DNA from: SKHV01 sp963678565
GTDB lineage: Bacteria; Bacteroidota; Bacteroidia; Bacteroidales; Prolixibacteraceae
Length of the DNA: 64,000 nucleotides
Assembly (NCBI GenBank): GCA_963678565.1
Contig: OY782875.1
Coordinates: 2,294,001-2,358,000 of the forward strand
Direction of reading: 5' to 3'
Below, in pieces: positions 53,634 through 63,084 of this stretch (its first letter is position 1; each line of letters opens with the position of its first letter). The position numbers and the translations under genes are program-made. The notes beneath the pieces were generated by a model. That model did not search any database. It saw only the letters and a list, made by a program, of their open reading frames with translations, and was not told the origin of the DNA.

Positions 53634-55583
53634 TTATAACTGCTCCACTTTTTTAAGCAGTCCTTTTTTAATTTTGATTTTATACTTGTCGCGTAAACTC
53701 TCTACCCATAATTTTTCCAAATAATCTTGATAGTCGGAAATGTATAATCCGCGAGCTTCGTCTAATGTTTTTACTGCTTCGTCTTTTTTATCGCCATAAA
53801 CATAAACAAGTTCCTCGTTTAATGTCTCCGGTTTTGTTTGATCAAATACATAGTAATCTACAATTGCATTGTCGCCAGCTTCCCATTTTCCTTTTTCAAT
53901 TGATACCAAGCTTTGTCCATCAACATTAATTTCGGCTTCAATTATTTCAGGATCGGTGGTTCCAGCTTGCAATCTTTCTTCAACAAGGGTTCTAATATTA
54001 GCGCTGTCGCATTTAATAATTAATCCATCGAAATGCTCACCATACTTATATTTGCCTTTGTTTTCTTCGTAATATTGCTCTAAACCAAGTGTATCCTGCA
54101 TTGCCTTGTTCCAAACTTCTTCTTCCATGATCGAGAATAGTAAAATACCATCGTGATACTCTTTCATCAAATATTTGAAATCAGGATATTTTTCTTCTAA
54201 TTGACTGTCTTCAAAATCTATGATTGCCTGATCCTCGAAGTTTTCATATTCGTTTTTAAACTTATGTCGTGGAAGCTTTTTTGCATTCAATTTTTTATCA
54301 AAAACATAATTAACAAAATCTGCAATCGTGTAATTTTTATCTTTTACAGAAAATAAAACCAATTCGTCGGTTGCAGCATCTATCGATCGAGCAAGGGAAT
54401 CAATTTCAGTGTCAGCTATAATTGATTCTAGCACCTCTTTGTTTTCGTTGTTATAGGTGAAACCGTATTCTTCTTTAATTTTTTCAACGAATTTTTGACG
54501 ACTGTATTTGCTTCTTTCCGGGTCGCGTTTAACACGATTTGTCAAATCATCGCGTAATTCATCAAACGAATTGGGGCCTCTTTTTTGAACTAATTTTAAA
54601 ATATGCCATCCATAATCGGTACGAATGATTTCAGAAACCTGACCAATACTATCTAAAGCGAATGCTGCTTGTGCAAATTCAGGCACATTGAAAGATGATT
54701 TGATCCAGTTCATCTCGCCGCCGTTAACAGCAGTTCGCGAATCGTCAGAGAATTTCTTGGCCAATTCTCCAAATGGTTCTCCTTTTTGGATCAACTGAGC
54801 AATACTGTCAATTTGAACTTTTAATTGATTTACTTCTTCTTCTGTAACGCTGCGAGGGTTTTTAAACATCTTCATGATGTGTGCAACTTTTACTTCTCCT
54901 TTTGATTTGCGTATGTCTTCGGTAAAAATCAGGTGATATCCAAAGCGTGTACGAATTGGCATCGATACCGAATCCACCGGAGTATCAAACGCTGCGTTTT
55001 CAAAAGGGGTAACCATTTGAAATGCGGAGAAATAACCTAAGCTCCCTTTGTTGCTTTTTGCTGAAGGGTCTTCAGAAAGCTCTAAAGCTAATTCGTTAAA
55101 GTCCTCACCGCCTTTCACAACTCGGTTTCTAATTTCAATTATCTTATCGTAAGCAGCTTTTTCTTGTTCCTCGGGTGCATTTTCATCCACACGAATTAAA
55201 ATATGACTTGCCTTTACTTCGTGAATAGAGCGATAATACGCTTCGTGGATCATCGAATCGGTAAAGCTGATGTCAGTTAGGTAGGGTTTTGCTAAATCTT
55301 TACGATATCCAGCCAATTCATCAACAAACGATTTAATGGTGTCCATGCCACGATTTTCGGCTTCAATTACTTTTAATTTGAAATTAATAAACATCTCCAT
55401 GTATTCTTTTGGAGTTTTTATTTCACTTTCTTCACTTAATTGTGTGTTGTTTTTGTTATAAATGCGCTCGAATTCATCAATTGTAATCGCACGATCATCA
55501 ATCTTCAAAATCACATCTTTCTGTGCAAATAGGTTTACAGAAACAAAAGTCAATACCAACAATGCAAAAGCAATTCTTTTCAT
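53634..55583 (-). CDS. Large periplasmic PPIase with two parvulin domains
   Basis: 649 residues with signal peptide (IAFALLVLTFVSVNLFAQ). Two PPIC domains lie at about 120-225 (LSEDPSAKSNKGSLGYFSAF) and 230-330 (FSDDSRTAVNGGEMNW). The C-terminal half is a long helical and mixed region without named motif. It is the first gene of the operon of envelope-folding factors. Confidence 0.87.
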   Translation of the reverse strand: MKRIAFALLVLTFVSVNLFAQKDVILKIDDRAITIDEFERIYNKNNTQLSEESEIKTPKEYMEMFINFKLKVIEAENRGMDTIKSFVDELAGYRKDLAKPYLTDISFTDSMIHEAYYRSIHEVKASHILIRVDENAPEEQEKAAYDKIIEIRNRVVKGGEDFNELALELSEDPSAKSNKGSLGYFSAFQMVTPFENAAFDTPVDSVSMPIRTRFGYHLIFTEDIRKSKGEVKVAHIMKMFKNPRSVTEEEVNQLKVQIDSIAQLIQKGEPFGELAKKFSDDSRTAVNGGEMNWIKSSFNVPEFAQAAFALDSIGQVSEIIRTDYGWHILKLVQKRGPNSFDELRDDLTNRVKRDPERSKYSRQKFVEKIKEEYGFTYNNENKEVLESIIADTEIDSLARSIDAATDELVLFSVKDKNYTIADFVNYVFDKKLNAKKLPRHKFKNEYENFEDQAIIDFEDSQLEEKYPDFKYLMKEYHDGILLFSIMEEEVWNKAMQDTLGLEQYYEENKGKYKYGEHFDGLIIKCDSANIRTLVEERLQAGTTDPEIIEAEINVDGQSLVSIEKGKWEAGDNAIVDYYVFDQTKPETLNEELVYVYGDKKDEAVKTLDEARGLYISDYQDYLEKLWVESLRDKYKIKIKKGLLKKVEQL

Positions 55584-55859
55584 ATCTAAAAATTTTGAAT
55601 CAATTCTTTCAAATAAATTTGAAATTTATTGTTTAGTTTTCGGTTAATTATAATAAAACGAACCAACTTTAAAGTTCTTATTATCGAACCCGATTTAGTT
55701 ATTAATTTTAGCCCAAAGAATATTTCGTTTCGGCTGCACGCAAAACTATAAAAAAACTATTAAAATTGGTGTTGCAATGGAAGAACATAATTAAGAACAA
55801 GTAAGTTTTAGCATTCGTAGAAATTAATTAAGTTTATTTAACAACTGAGAAACCAATTT

Positions 55860-57767
55860 TTGAGCACTTATAAAGAAATATTAAAGGAATATTGGGGCTA
55901 TGCAGATTTTCGTCCTTTGCAGGAAGAGATTATCCAATCGGTGGCCGATGGTAACGACACATTAGGCTTGATGCCAACCGGAGGGGGAAAATCTATTACC
56001 TATCAGGTATATTCTTTGGCAAATGAAGGAATATGTTTGGTGATTACTCCTCTGATTGCTTTGATGAAAGATCAGGTAGAGAATTTGCGTAAAAGAGGAA
56101 TTAAGGCTTTATCTATTTATTCCGGAATGACGAGAGAGGAAATTAAAGTAGCTTTTAACAATGCACAATGGGGCAATTATAAGTTTCTTTACATCTCGCC
56201 AGAACGAATTGCAACCGAGCAATTTCAAAATCGCTTGCAACAAATGAAAGTGAATTTGATTGCGGTTGATGAAGCACATTGTATTTCGCAGTGGGGATAC
56301 GATTTTCGTCCTTCTTATCGAAAAATTGCCGATTTGCGAACACAGTTACCAGATGTTCCTATGATGGCTTTAACGGCTACAGCAACACAAAAAGTGGTGG
56401 TTGATATTCAAAAGCAATTGAATTTCAAGAATGCTAAAGTGTTGCAAAAAAGCTTTCATCGAGAAAATCTAATTTATAAAGTGCGTTACGAAGAAGATAA
56501 AGAAGGCTACCTCGTTCGTACTTTACAGAAAGCAAAAGGATCGGGCATCGTATATACTCGAAGCCGTAAGAAAACAAAAGAAATAGCAGCACTCTTACAA
56601 CGAAACGGTATTTCGGCAGATTATTATCATGCTGGTTTGGCGGCAGAAACACGTAGCTTACGACAAGACGATTGGTTAAATGGTACTACAAGAGTGATTG
56701 TAGCCACCAATGCCTTTGGTATGGGAATTGACAAGCCCAATGTTCGCTTTGTAATCCATGTGGATGCTCCCGATTCAATAGAAGCTTACTTTCAAGAGGC
56801 GGGCAGAGCCGGTCGAGATGAACTAAGGGCGATGGCCGTTTTCCTATATAACAATACCGATTCGGTGAAGCTTAAAAAAGGAATTGGTGATAAATTTCCG
56901 AAAGCCGAACAAATTATTAGGATTTACGAAGCGCTCGGAAATTATTTAAAAATAGCAGTTGGTTTTGGTCGTGGAATGGTTTACGATTTTAACATGGCCC
57001 ATTTTGCCAAAACTTATCGATTTTCGCTAAGCAATACTTTCAATGCCTTAAAGATTCTACAACGTGATGAATATTTAGAATTAACTGATGAATTAGACCG
57101 CCGGTCTTTGGTGCATTTTAGAGTTGAGCGCGATGAATTGTATCGTTTTCAAGTTGCTAATTCAAAATTCGATTCCTTTATTAAACTTTTATTGCGCTCT
57201 TATACCGGAATGTTTTCTGAGTATCGACCAATTAATGAAGAGTTACTGTCAAAGCGGGCAAAAATTTCAAAGGAGGCTATTTTTAAGTATTTAAATTGGC
57301 TCGATGGAGAAGGGATAATTCATTATATTCCTGCTAAAAAAACTCCATTAATTGTGCTGTTGAAGGAGCGTTTAATCGCATCACGCGTAAAATTAAGTAG
57401 CGACAACTATGCTGATCGCAAAAAACAATACGAAAAACAAGTAAAAGCAGTGATCGAATATGCAAGCAACGATTCAGAATGTCGAAGTAAGCAATTGGTG
57501 GCCTATTTTGGAGAGAAAGATGGGAAGCAATGTGGCAAATGTGATGTTTGCGAAAGCTTAAATAAATTGGAAATTAGCAATCTCGAATTCGACCGAATCG
57601 AAGGTGATATCAAAGCAATTCTTGAAAAAGAAGCTTGTATGAAACATGAATTGTTTTTTCAATTAAAGGGAAATGAAGATCATATTCAAATTGTAATAAA
57701 CTGGTTGTTCGATCATCAAAAATTAGTTGAGCGCGTCGATCAGAAATTAGAGTGGAAAAAGGAATAA
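55860..57767 (+). CDS. recQ: ATP-dependent DNA helicase RecQ
   Basis: 635 residues, TTG start. Motifs: PTGGGKS (Walker A), VDEAHCISQWGYDFRP (DEAH and aromatic loop), MALTATAT and QEAGRAGRDE (motif VI). The zinc site is CRSKQLVAYFGE followed by CGKCDVC. There is no HRDC domain, usual for short Bacteroidota forms. It unwinds DNA in recombination and repair. Confidence 0.93.
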   Translation: MSTYKEILKEYWGYADFRPLQEEIIQSVADGNDTLGLMPTGGGKSITYQVYSLANEGICLVITPLIALMKDQVENLRKRGIKALSIYSGMTREEIKVAFNNAQWGNYKFLYISPERIATEQFQNRLQQMKVNLIAVDEAHCISQWGYDFRPSYRKIADLRTQLPDVPMMALTATATQKVVVDIQKQLNFKNAKVLQKSFHRENLIYKVRYEEDKEGYLVRTLQKAKGSGIVYTRSRKKTKEIAALLQRNGISADYYHAGLAAETRSLRQDDWLNGTTRVIVATNAFGMGIDKPNVRFVIHVDAPDSIEAYFQEAGRAGRDELRAMAVFLYNNTDSVKLKKGIGDKFPKAEQIIRIYEALGNYLKIAVGFGRGMVYDFNMAHFAKTYRFSLSNTFNALKILQRDEYLELTDELDRRSLVHFRVERDELYRFQVANSKFDSFIKLLLRSYTGMFSEYRPINEELLSKRAKISKEAIFKYLNWLDGEGIIHYIPAKKTPLIVLLKERLIASRVKLSSDNYADRKKQYEKQVKAVIEYASNDSECRSKQLVAYFGEKDGKQCGKCDVCESLNKLEISNLEFDRIEGDIKAILEKEACMKHELFFQLKGNEDHIQIVINWLFDHQKLVERVDQKLEWKKE

Positions 57768-57917
57768 TTAAGAAGTATTGAATTTCTTTTTACTGCACTT
57801 CTTTTTTAGAATCGAAAAAATACAATCTAATTATAAATACGTCCTATACTTTCATTTTTATCTGAATTCAATGATAATTATATTGCGATTACTAAAAATG
57901 AAATTACAAAAAGCATC

Positions 57918-60900
57918 ATGAAAAATTACTTATTGATTACATTCTTGTTAAGTACAATGATTGTTCATGCCAAAGAAAAATGGCTTGATCCGGTTGTCAA
58001 TCAGGAAAATAGAGCCGAAATGCATACGGCCTTTTTTGCGTATGAATCGCAGGAGTTAGCCTTAAAAGGCATTAAAGAGAATTCCAACAATTTTTTGAGT
58101 TTAAATGGTAATTGGAATTTTAATTGGGTGGAGCATGCATGGCAGCGTCCTACCGATTATTACACAGTTAATTACGATGATAAAGATTGGGATCAAATGC
58201 AAATTCCCGCAATGTGGGAATTAAATGGCTATGGCGACCCAATTTATGTAAATGCAGGTTATCCTTGGCGCAACCAAAACGCTATCGATCCTCCAATCGT
58301 GCCCGAAGAAAATAATCATGTTGGTACCTATCGTAAGTTTATTGAAGTGCCAGCAGACTGGAAGGGCAAACAAATTAAAGTTCACTTCGGATCAGTTACT
58401 TCAAACATTACTTTATATGTAAATGGAAAATATGTTGGCTATAGCGAAGATAGTAAATTGGAAGCCGAATTTGATGTAACCAAATACATTAAACCGGGTA
58501 AAAATCTTTTTGCATTTCAAGTTTACCGTTGGTGCGATGGTTCTTATTTAGAGGATCAAGATTTTTGGAGATTTTCAGGAATTGCTCGAGATTGTTATTT
58601 GTATGCAAATAATAAAACGCACGTCGAAAATATTGAAGTCACACAAAATTTAATCGATAATTACACCAATGGTGAGCTTCAAATTAAAATTGATTTGTCA
58701 TCAAAAGCCGAGATCGAAATAAGCTTATTAGATGCCGCTCAAAATGAAGTTGTTACCGTAACAGAATCAGGAAATGGTGAAACAAATATCAATGTAACTG
58801 TAAATAATCCTAACAAATGGACAGCCGAAACGCCAAATTTGTATACACTTCTTGCCAAAGTCAAAAAAGGCAATTCTGTATTAGAGGTAATCCCTGTAAA
58901 GGTAGGTTTCCGTAGTGTTGAAATGAAAAATGGTCAACTTTGTGTGAATGGTCAACCTATTTTAATTAAAGGAGTCAACCGTCACGAACTTGATCCCGAT
59001 GGAGGTTATGTTGTTTCAAAAGAACGCATGATTGAGGATATTCTTTTAATGAAGCAATTCAACGTAAATGCCGTACGTACTTGTCATTATCCTGATGATA
59101 ATTTATGGTACGACCTATGTGACCAATATGGATTGTATGTAGTTGCCGAAGCGAATATTGAATCGCATGGAATGGGCTATGGAGATCGTACACTTGCAAA
59201 AAACCCTTCTTACGCGAAAGCGCATTTAGAACGTAATCAGCGAAACGTAAAACGCAACTTTAATCATCCATCGGTAATTATTTGGTCGCTTGGAAACGAG
59301 GCCGGATTTGGACCTAACTTTGAAGCTTGCTACACATGGATTAAAGAATACGATCGTTCGCGCCCAGTACAGTATGAGCAAGCTCATGGCAACGAGTTTA
59401 CCGATATTTTCTGTCCGATGTATTATCGATACGGATCGAGCGAAAATTACGCAAAGAAAAATCCTGAGAAACCACTGATTCAATGTGAATATGCACATGC
59501 AATGGGAAACTCGATGGGTGGTTTTAAGGAATATTGGGATTTAACTCGTGAGTATTCTGCCTACCAAGGTGGTTTTATTTGGGATTTTGTTGATCAAAGT
59601 ATTCGATGGAAAAACAAAGATGGTGTTGAAATTTATGCTTATGGTGGTGATTTTAACGACTATGACGCAACTGATAATAACTTTTTAAATAATGGTTTAA
59701 TTTTGCCCGATCGAGTTCCTAATCCCCATTTTTATGAAGTAGGTTATTTCTATCAATCGATATGGACAAAGGCAGCTGATCTTTCAAAAGGAATAATTGA
59801 AGTTTATAACGAAAACTTCTTTGTAGATCTAAGTAATTATTATCTACAATGGGAAATTATTGCTGATGGTAAAGTTTGCCAAACAGGTATGGTGAGCGAT
59901 TTAAATGTAGCTCCTCAAGCAACTGAAAAAATCGATTTGGGTGTCGAAATTGTAGCGCCCGAAACAGCCAAAGAAGTATTTTTGAATGTTTCTTATAAAT
60001 TGAAGAACAACGAACAGTTGTTGGAAGCAAATAGTGAAGTTGCTAAAGATCAAATTGAAGTAAAACCTTATGACTTTGCAAAAGAGCCACTCAAAAATGT
60101 AACATTTGCTAATTCAATGAAAAGCATTCCTGAGATTAAAGATAACGACTACAATAATCTCATCGTAAATGGTGATATGTTCTCCATTCAATTTAATAAG
60201 CACAATGGTTTCTTATCTAAATTTGAGGTCAATGGTGTGGCTCTAATGGAAGACGGAAGCCAATTGGAACCAAATTTTTGGAGAGCACTAACCGACAATG
60301 ATTATGGTGCAAATTTGCAACATAAGTATCGAGCTTGGAAAGAACCTCATATGCGCCTTGATTCCTTGAAATCAAAAATTGCGAATGAAATGGCGATTGT
60401 TGAAGCATGGTATAATGTTCCATCGGTGAAGTCGAAATTGCAATTGATCTATGAAATCAACAATGCTGGAAAAGTAAAAATAACAGAATCGCTTACCACT
60501 GAAGAAGGAGCCGAAGTTTCGGAACTTTTCCGATTTGGAATGAAAATGGTAATGCCTGAACAATTTACCAATATTAATTATTATGGACGTGGCCCAATTG
60601 AAAATTATGTTGATCGTAAATATTCTGAATTTATTGGAATTTATAATCAAACAGTGGCAGAACAAGCTTTTCCATATATTCGACCACAGGAAACAGGCAC
60701 CAAATCGGATATTCGTTGGTGGAAACAAACAGCCATGAGCGGCGCAGGATTAAAAATTTATGCAGAAGAAGCATTTTTTGCTTCAGCCTTAAACTATTCA
60801 ATTGAGACATTGGATGATGGTTGGTCGAAAGATCAGCGCCATTTTTCAGAATTAACTCCAAGCCAATCGGTTTATCTTTCGATAGATAAAGTTCAGATGG

Positions 60901-61001
60901 GCTTAGCTTGTGAAAATAGTTGGGGAGCTATTCCTCGTGCAGAATATCGAATTCCGTATCAAGATTATCAATTTGTCTTCTACTTAGAACCAACAAAGTA
61001 G
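57918..61001 (+). CDS. GH2 beta-galactosidase
   Basis: 1027 residues, the size of LacZ, with a signal peptide (MKNYLLITFLLSTMIVHA). The order is sugar-binding, immunoglobulin-like, barrel (about 325-620), then a second beta domain and the small-chain domain. The acid/base is Glu461 in WSLGNEAGFG and the nucleophile Glu524 in QCEYAHAMGNS. It is probably periplasmic. It stands alone between recQ and a terminator; no SusC/D pair is near. Confidence 0.95.
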   Translation: MKNYLLITFLLSTMIVHAKEKWLDPVVNQENRAEMHTAFFAYESQELALKGIKENSNNFLSLNGNWNFNWVEHAWQRPTDYYTVNYDDKDWDQMQIPAMWELNGYGDPIYVNAGYPWRNQNAIDPPIVPEENNHVGTYRKFIEVPADWKGKQIKVHFGSVTSNITLYVNGKYVGYSEDSKLEAEFDVTKYIKPGKNLFAFQVYRWCDGSYLEDQDFWRFSGIARDCYLYANNKTHVENIEVTQNLIDNYTNGELQIKIDLSSKAEIEISLLDAAQNEVVTVTESGNGETNINVTVNNPNKWTAETPNLYTLLAKVKKGNSVLEVIPVKVGFRSVEMKNGQLCVNGQPILIKGVNRHELDPDGGYVVSKERMIEDILLMKQFNVNAVRTCHYPDDNLWYDLCDQYGLYVVAEANIESHGMGYGDRTLAKNPSYAKAHLERNQRNVKRNFNHPSVIIWSLGNEAGFGPNFEACYTWIKEYDRSRPVQYEQAHGNEFTDIFCPMYYRYGSSENYAKKNPEKPLIQCEYAHAMGNSMGGFKEYWDLTREYSAYQGGFIWDFVDQSIRWKNKDGVEIYAYGGDFNDYDATDNNFLNNGLILPDRVPNPHFYEVGYFYQSIWTKAADLSKGIIEVYNENFFVDLSNYYLQWEIIADGKVCQTGMVSDLNVAPQATEKIDLGVEIVAPETAKEVFLNVSYKLKNNEQLLEANSEVAKDQIEVKPYDFAKEPLKNVTFANSMKSIPEIKDNDYNNLIVNGDMFSIQFNKHNGFLSKFEVNGVALMEDGSQLEPNFWRALTDNDYGANLQHKYRAWKEPHMRLDSLKSKIANEMAIVEAWYNVPSVKSKLQLIYEINNAGKVKITESLTTEEGAEVSELFRFGMKMVMPEQFTNINYYGRGPIENYVDRKYSEFIGIYNQTVAEQAFPYIRPQETGTKSDIRWWKQTAMSGAGLKIYAEEAFFASALNYSIETLDDGWSKDQRHFSELTPSQSVYLSIDKVQMGLACENSWGAIPRAEYRIPYQDYQFVFYLEPTK

Positions 61002-61020
61002 AACCAACTAACGAATAAGA

Positions 61021-61063
61021 AAAAGAGCTATTGTTTGCATTTTTGCAGTTCAATAGCTCTTTT
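61021..61063. terminator. Bidirectional terminator between convergent genes
   Basis: The stem AAAAGAGCTATTG / CAATAGCTCTTTT has T-runs on both sides. It lies between the GH2 gene (plus) and the SDR gene (minus), which converge. Confidence 0.85.
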
Positions 61064-61079
61064 ATCTTAATCGTACTCT

Positions 61080-61889
61080 TTAGCGCATGTCAGTTTTAGA
61101 GTACACGTTCGTCAATATTTTATGAATGAGCGCTGGACAAAATCGATTGATCAGTGCATTGCACTTTCCTAAACTTGTAAATACCGATTTGAATTTTCTA
61201 CGTTCAATCATTGAAATGATTTTACGAGCAACTTTCTTACGAGGCATTTGTTTAATATTTTCTCGTGAGGGAACTGATATTCGATTTCCATCTTTGTCGA
61301 GAAAGACTTTTTGATTGTCGTTTTCAATGAATCCGGGATAGGCAATCCCCACATTTATTCCTTTGCTCTTTAATTCAATTTGAAGTGATTCGGCAAAACC
61401 TGTTAATGCCATTTTGGTGCTAGAGTAGGAGGCCGAACCACCAATTCCATGTATGCCAGCTACGCTTCCAACAAAAAATAAACTGCCTTTTGTTTCTTCA
61501 AGATAGGGTAGTGCTGCCTTTGACATATTAACAGTCCCAAGAAAATTAATTTCAACGATTTGTTTAAATACATCAATCGAAAGGTCGTAAAAATCACCAA
61601 CCGAAGAGGTTCCTGCGTTATTTATTAATACATCAATTCTTCCAAATTTTCGGATTGTTTCATTAACGATGTTCTGGCAATCATCGTATTTCGAGATGTC
61701 ACCTGCTGCGGCAAATACAGAATTGCCATTTTGTGAAAGTTCGTTGAACGCGTTGATTAAACGATCTTGATTTCTACCATTGATTACCACTTTAGCTCCA
61801 CGTTCAAGAAGTAGGCGTGCTAATGTTTTACCAAGGCCTGCATTCGATCCTGTGACAACAACAACTTTCTTTTTCCAATTGAAATTCAT
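61080..61889 (-). CDS. Short-chain dehydrogenase/reductase
   Basis: 269 residues from the ATG of MNFNWKKKVVVVTG. The upstream in-frame codons to 61925 overlap the neighbour and are not needed. The NAD(P) motif is TGSNAGLG, the NNAG motif LINNAGTSS, and the catalytic set Ser..YSSTK (Tyr-x-x-x-Lys) is intact. Its start overlaps the stop of the epimerase-like gene by one base (TAATG), so the two are translationally coupled. The substrate is unknown, possibly a lipid or sterol-like alcohol. Confidence 0.9.
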   Translation of the reverse strand: MNFNWKKKVVVVTGSNAGLGKTLARLLLERGAKVVINGRNQDRLINAFNELSQNGNSVFAAAGDISKYDDCQNIVNETIRKFGRIDVLINNAGTSSVGDFYDLSIDVFKQIVEINFLGTVNMSKAALPYLEETKGSLFFVGSVAGIHGIGGSASYSSTKMALTGFAESLQIELKSKGINVGIAYPGFIENDNQKVFLDKDGNRISVPSRENIKQMPRKKVARKIISMIERRKFKSVFTSLGKCNALINRFCPALIHKILTNVYSKTDMR

Positions 61890-62860
61890 TACAGGTAGTT
61901 GTTCTCTAGAAACCAATCGTAGCAATCTTTAACTGCCACTTCAATTGGAGTTCGTTTAACATTTAAAACTTCGAGATCATCTTTTCCGATGAATTGATTT
62001 TCGCAGGAAATGCACGCCATTCGATAGCTTAATAACGGAGTTTTGCGAGTTGTTTTTGCAAATGTTTCACCCAAAATGGCAAATGTTTTTACACCCCAGT
62101 TAGGGATTTTTATTTTGGGGCTAGGTTTTTCTAAAATCTTTGAAGCCACCTTAAAAAATTCTTGATAGGATTGGTTCTCGTTTCCAATAATGTAATACTT
62201 CCCATTCGTATCTTCATTAAAACAATTGATTATTGCGTTTGCTACATCTTTTACATGCACAAAGTTCCGACCACCTGTTGTATAGAATTTCAGTTTTCCA
62301 TTGGCAAAGTTTAAAATCATCTTTCCAGACCCCGGGGCTGAGTCATAGGCGCCAAGCATAAATGTTGGAAGAATGGCTGTAGCAGCTAAATCTTGCTCTT
62401 TTATTGCTTTTAGAAGGGCTTGTAATGCAAAATACTTTGAGTCGATATAATCGAGCTTAAACTTTGCACCAGGAAATATGTATTTTGAGTTTTCAGCAGG
62501 AATGGTATTCACTGAACTTGCTGAGCCAACATAGATAAGTTTTTTTACTTTATATTGTAATACTTTATCAATAATATTTTGAGTACCATCAATATTTATC
62601 TTGCGAACTAATTTTGAGCGGGAAGGAAAAATCGAAGTACTTGCTGCAGCATGAATTACAATGTCTTGATTGATAATGGCAGCATCGATGGTTTCTGGTT
62701 CTAAAATGTCTCCATAAAATGTTATTATATCGAGGCTATGTAAGGTTTTTGATTTTGTGCTTGGATGCAAAAAAACACTCACCTTATAATTCGCATTTAA
62801 TAACAATCTAACCAAATTGCTACCCAGCATACCATCGCCACCCGTAACTAATACTTTCAT
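61889..62860 (-). CDS. NAD-dependent epimerase/dehydratase (extended SDR)
   Basis: 323 residues from the ATG of MKVLVTGGDGMLGSNLVRLL (the frame is open to 62887). The N-terminal motif is TGGDGMLG, and DSKYFALQALLKA has Tyr-x-x-x, but the usual Lys is replaced (YFALQ), so catalysis may differ from sugar epimerases. It groups by eye with 3-beta-hydroxysteroid dehydrogenase/dihydroflavonol reductase-like members. It is the first gene of a coupled pair with the SDR. Confidence 0.8.
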   Translation of the reverse strand: MKVLVTGGDGMLGSNLVRLLLNANYKVSVFLHPSTKSKTLHSLDIITFYGDILEPETIDAAIINQDIVIHAAASTSIFPSRSKLVRKINIDGTQNIIDKVLQYKVKKLIYVGSASSVNTIPAENSKYIFPGAKFKLDYIDSKYFALQALLKAIKEQDLAATAILPTFMLGAYDSAPGSGKMILNFANGKLKFYTTGGRNFVHVKDVANAIINCFNEDTNGKYYIIGNENQSYQEFFKVASKILEKPSPKIKIPNWGVKTFAILGETFAKTTRKTPLLSYRMACISCENQFIGKDDLEVLNVKRTPIEVAVKDCYDWFLENNYL

Positions 62861-63047
62861 AGTTGCTTTGCTTATTGAATGGAACACTGCTCTCCAGAAG
62901 AATTACATTAACACTGAAGATTTCCCTGTTTCAAATGCCATTATCATTTGTTACAGATAGCATTATAAGAAATTATTCTTAAATCGACAAGTATTTAATA
63001 CAATCAAATAGCCTAGTTAATTGAATAACATGAATGTGTATTATAGA

Positions 63048-63080
63048 AAAAAGGCTTGGTGTTTTAATTCCAAGCCTTTA
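63048..63080. terminator. Terminator after the lytic transglycosylase gene
   Basis: The stem AAAGGCTTGG / CCAAGCCTTT, five bases after the stop on the minus strand, is followed by TTTTTTC. Confidence 0.85.
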
Positions 63081-63084
63081 TCTA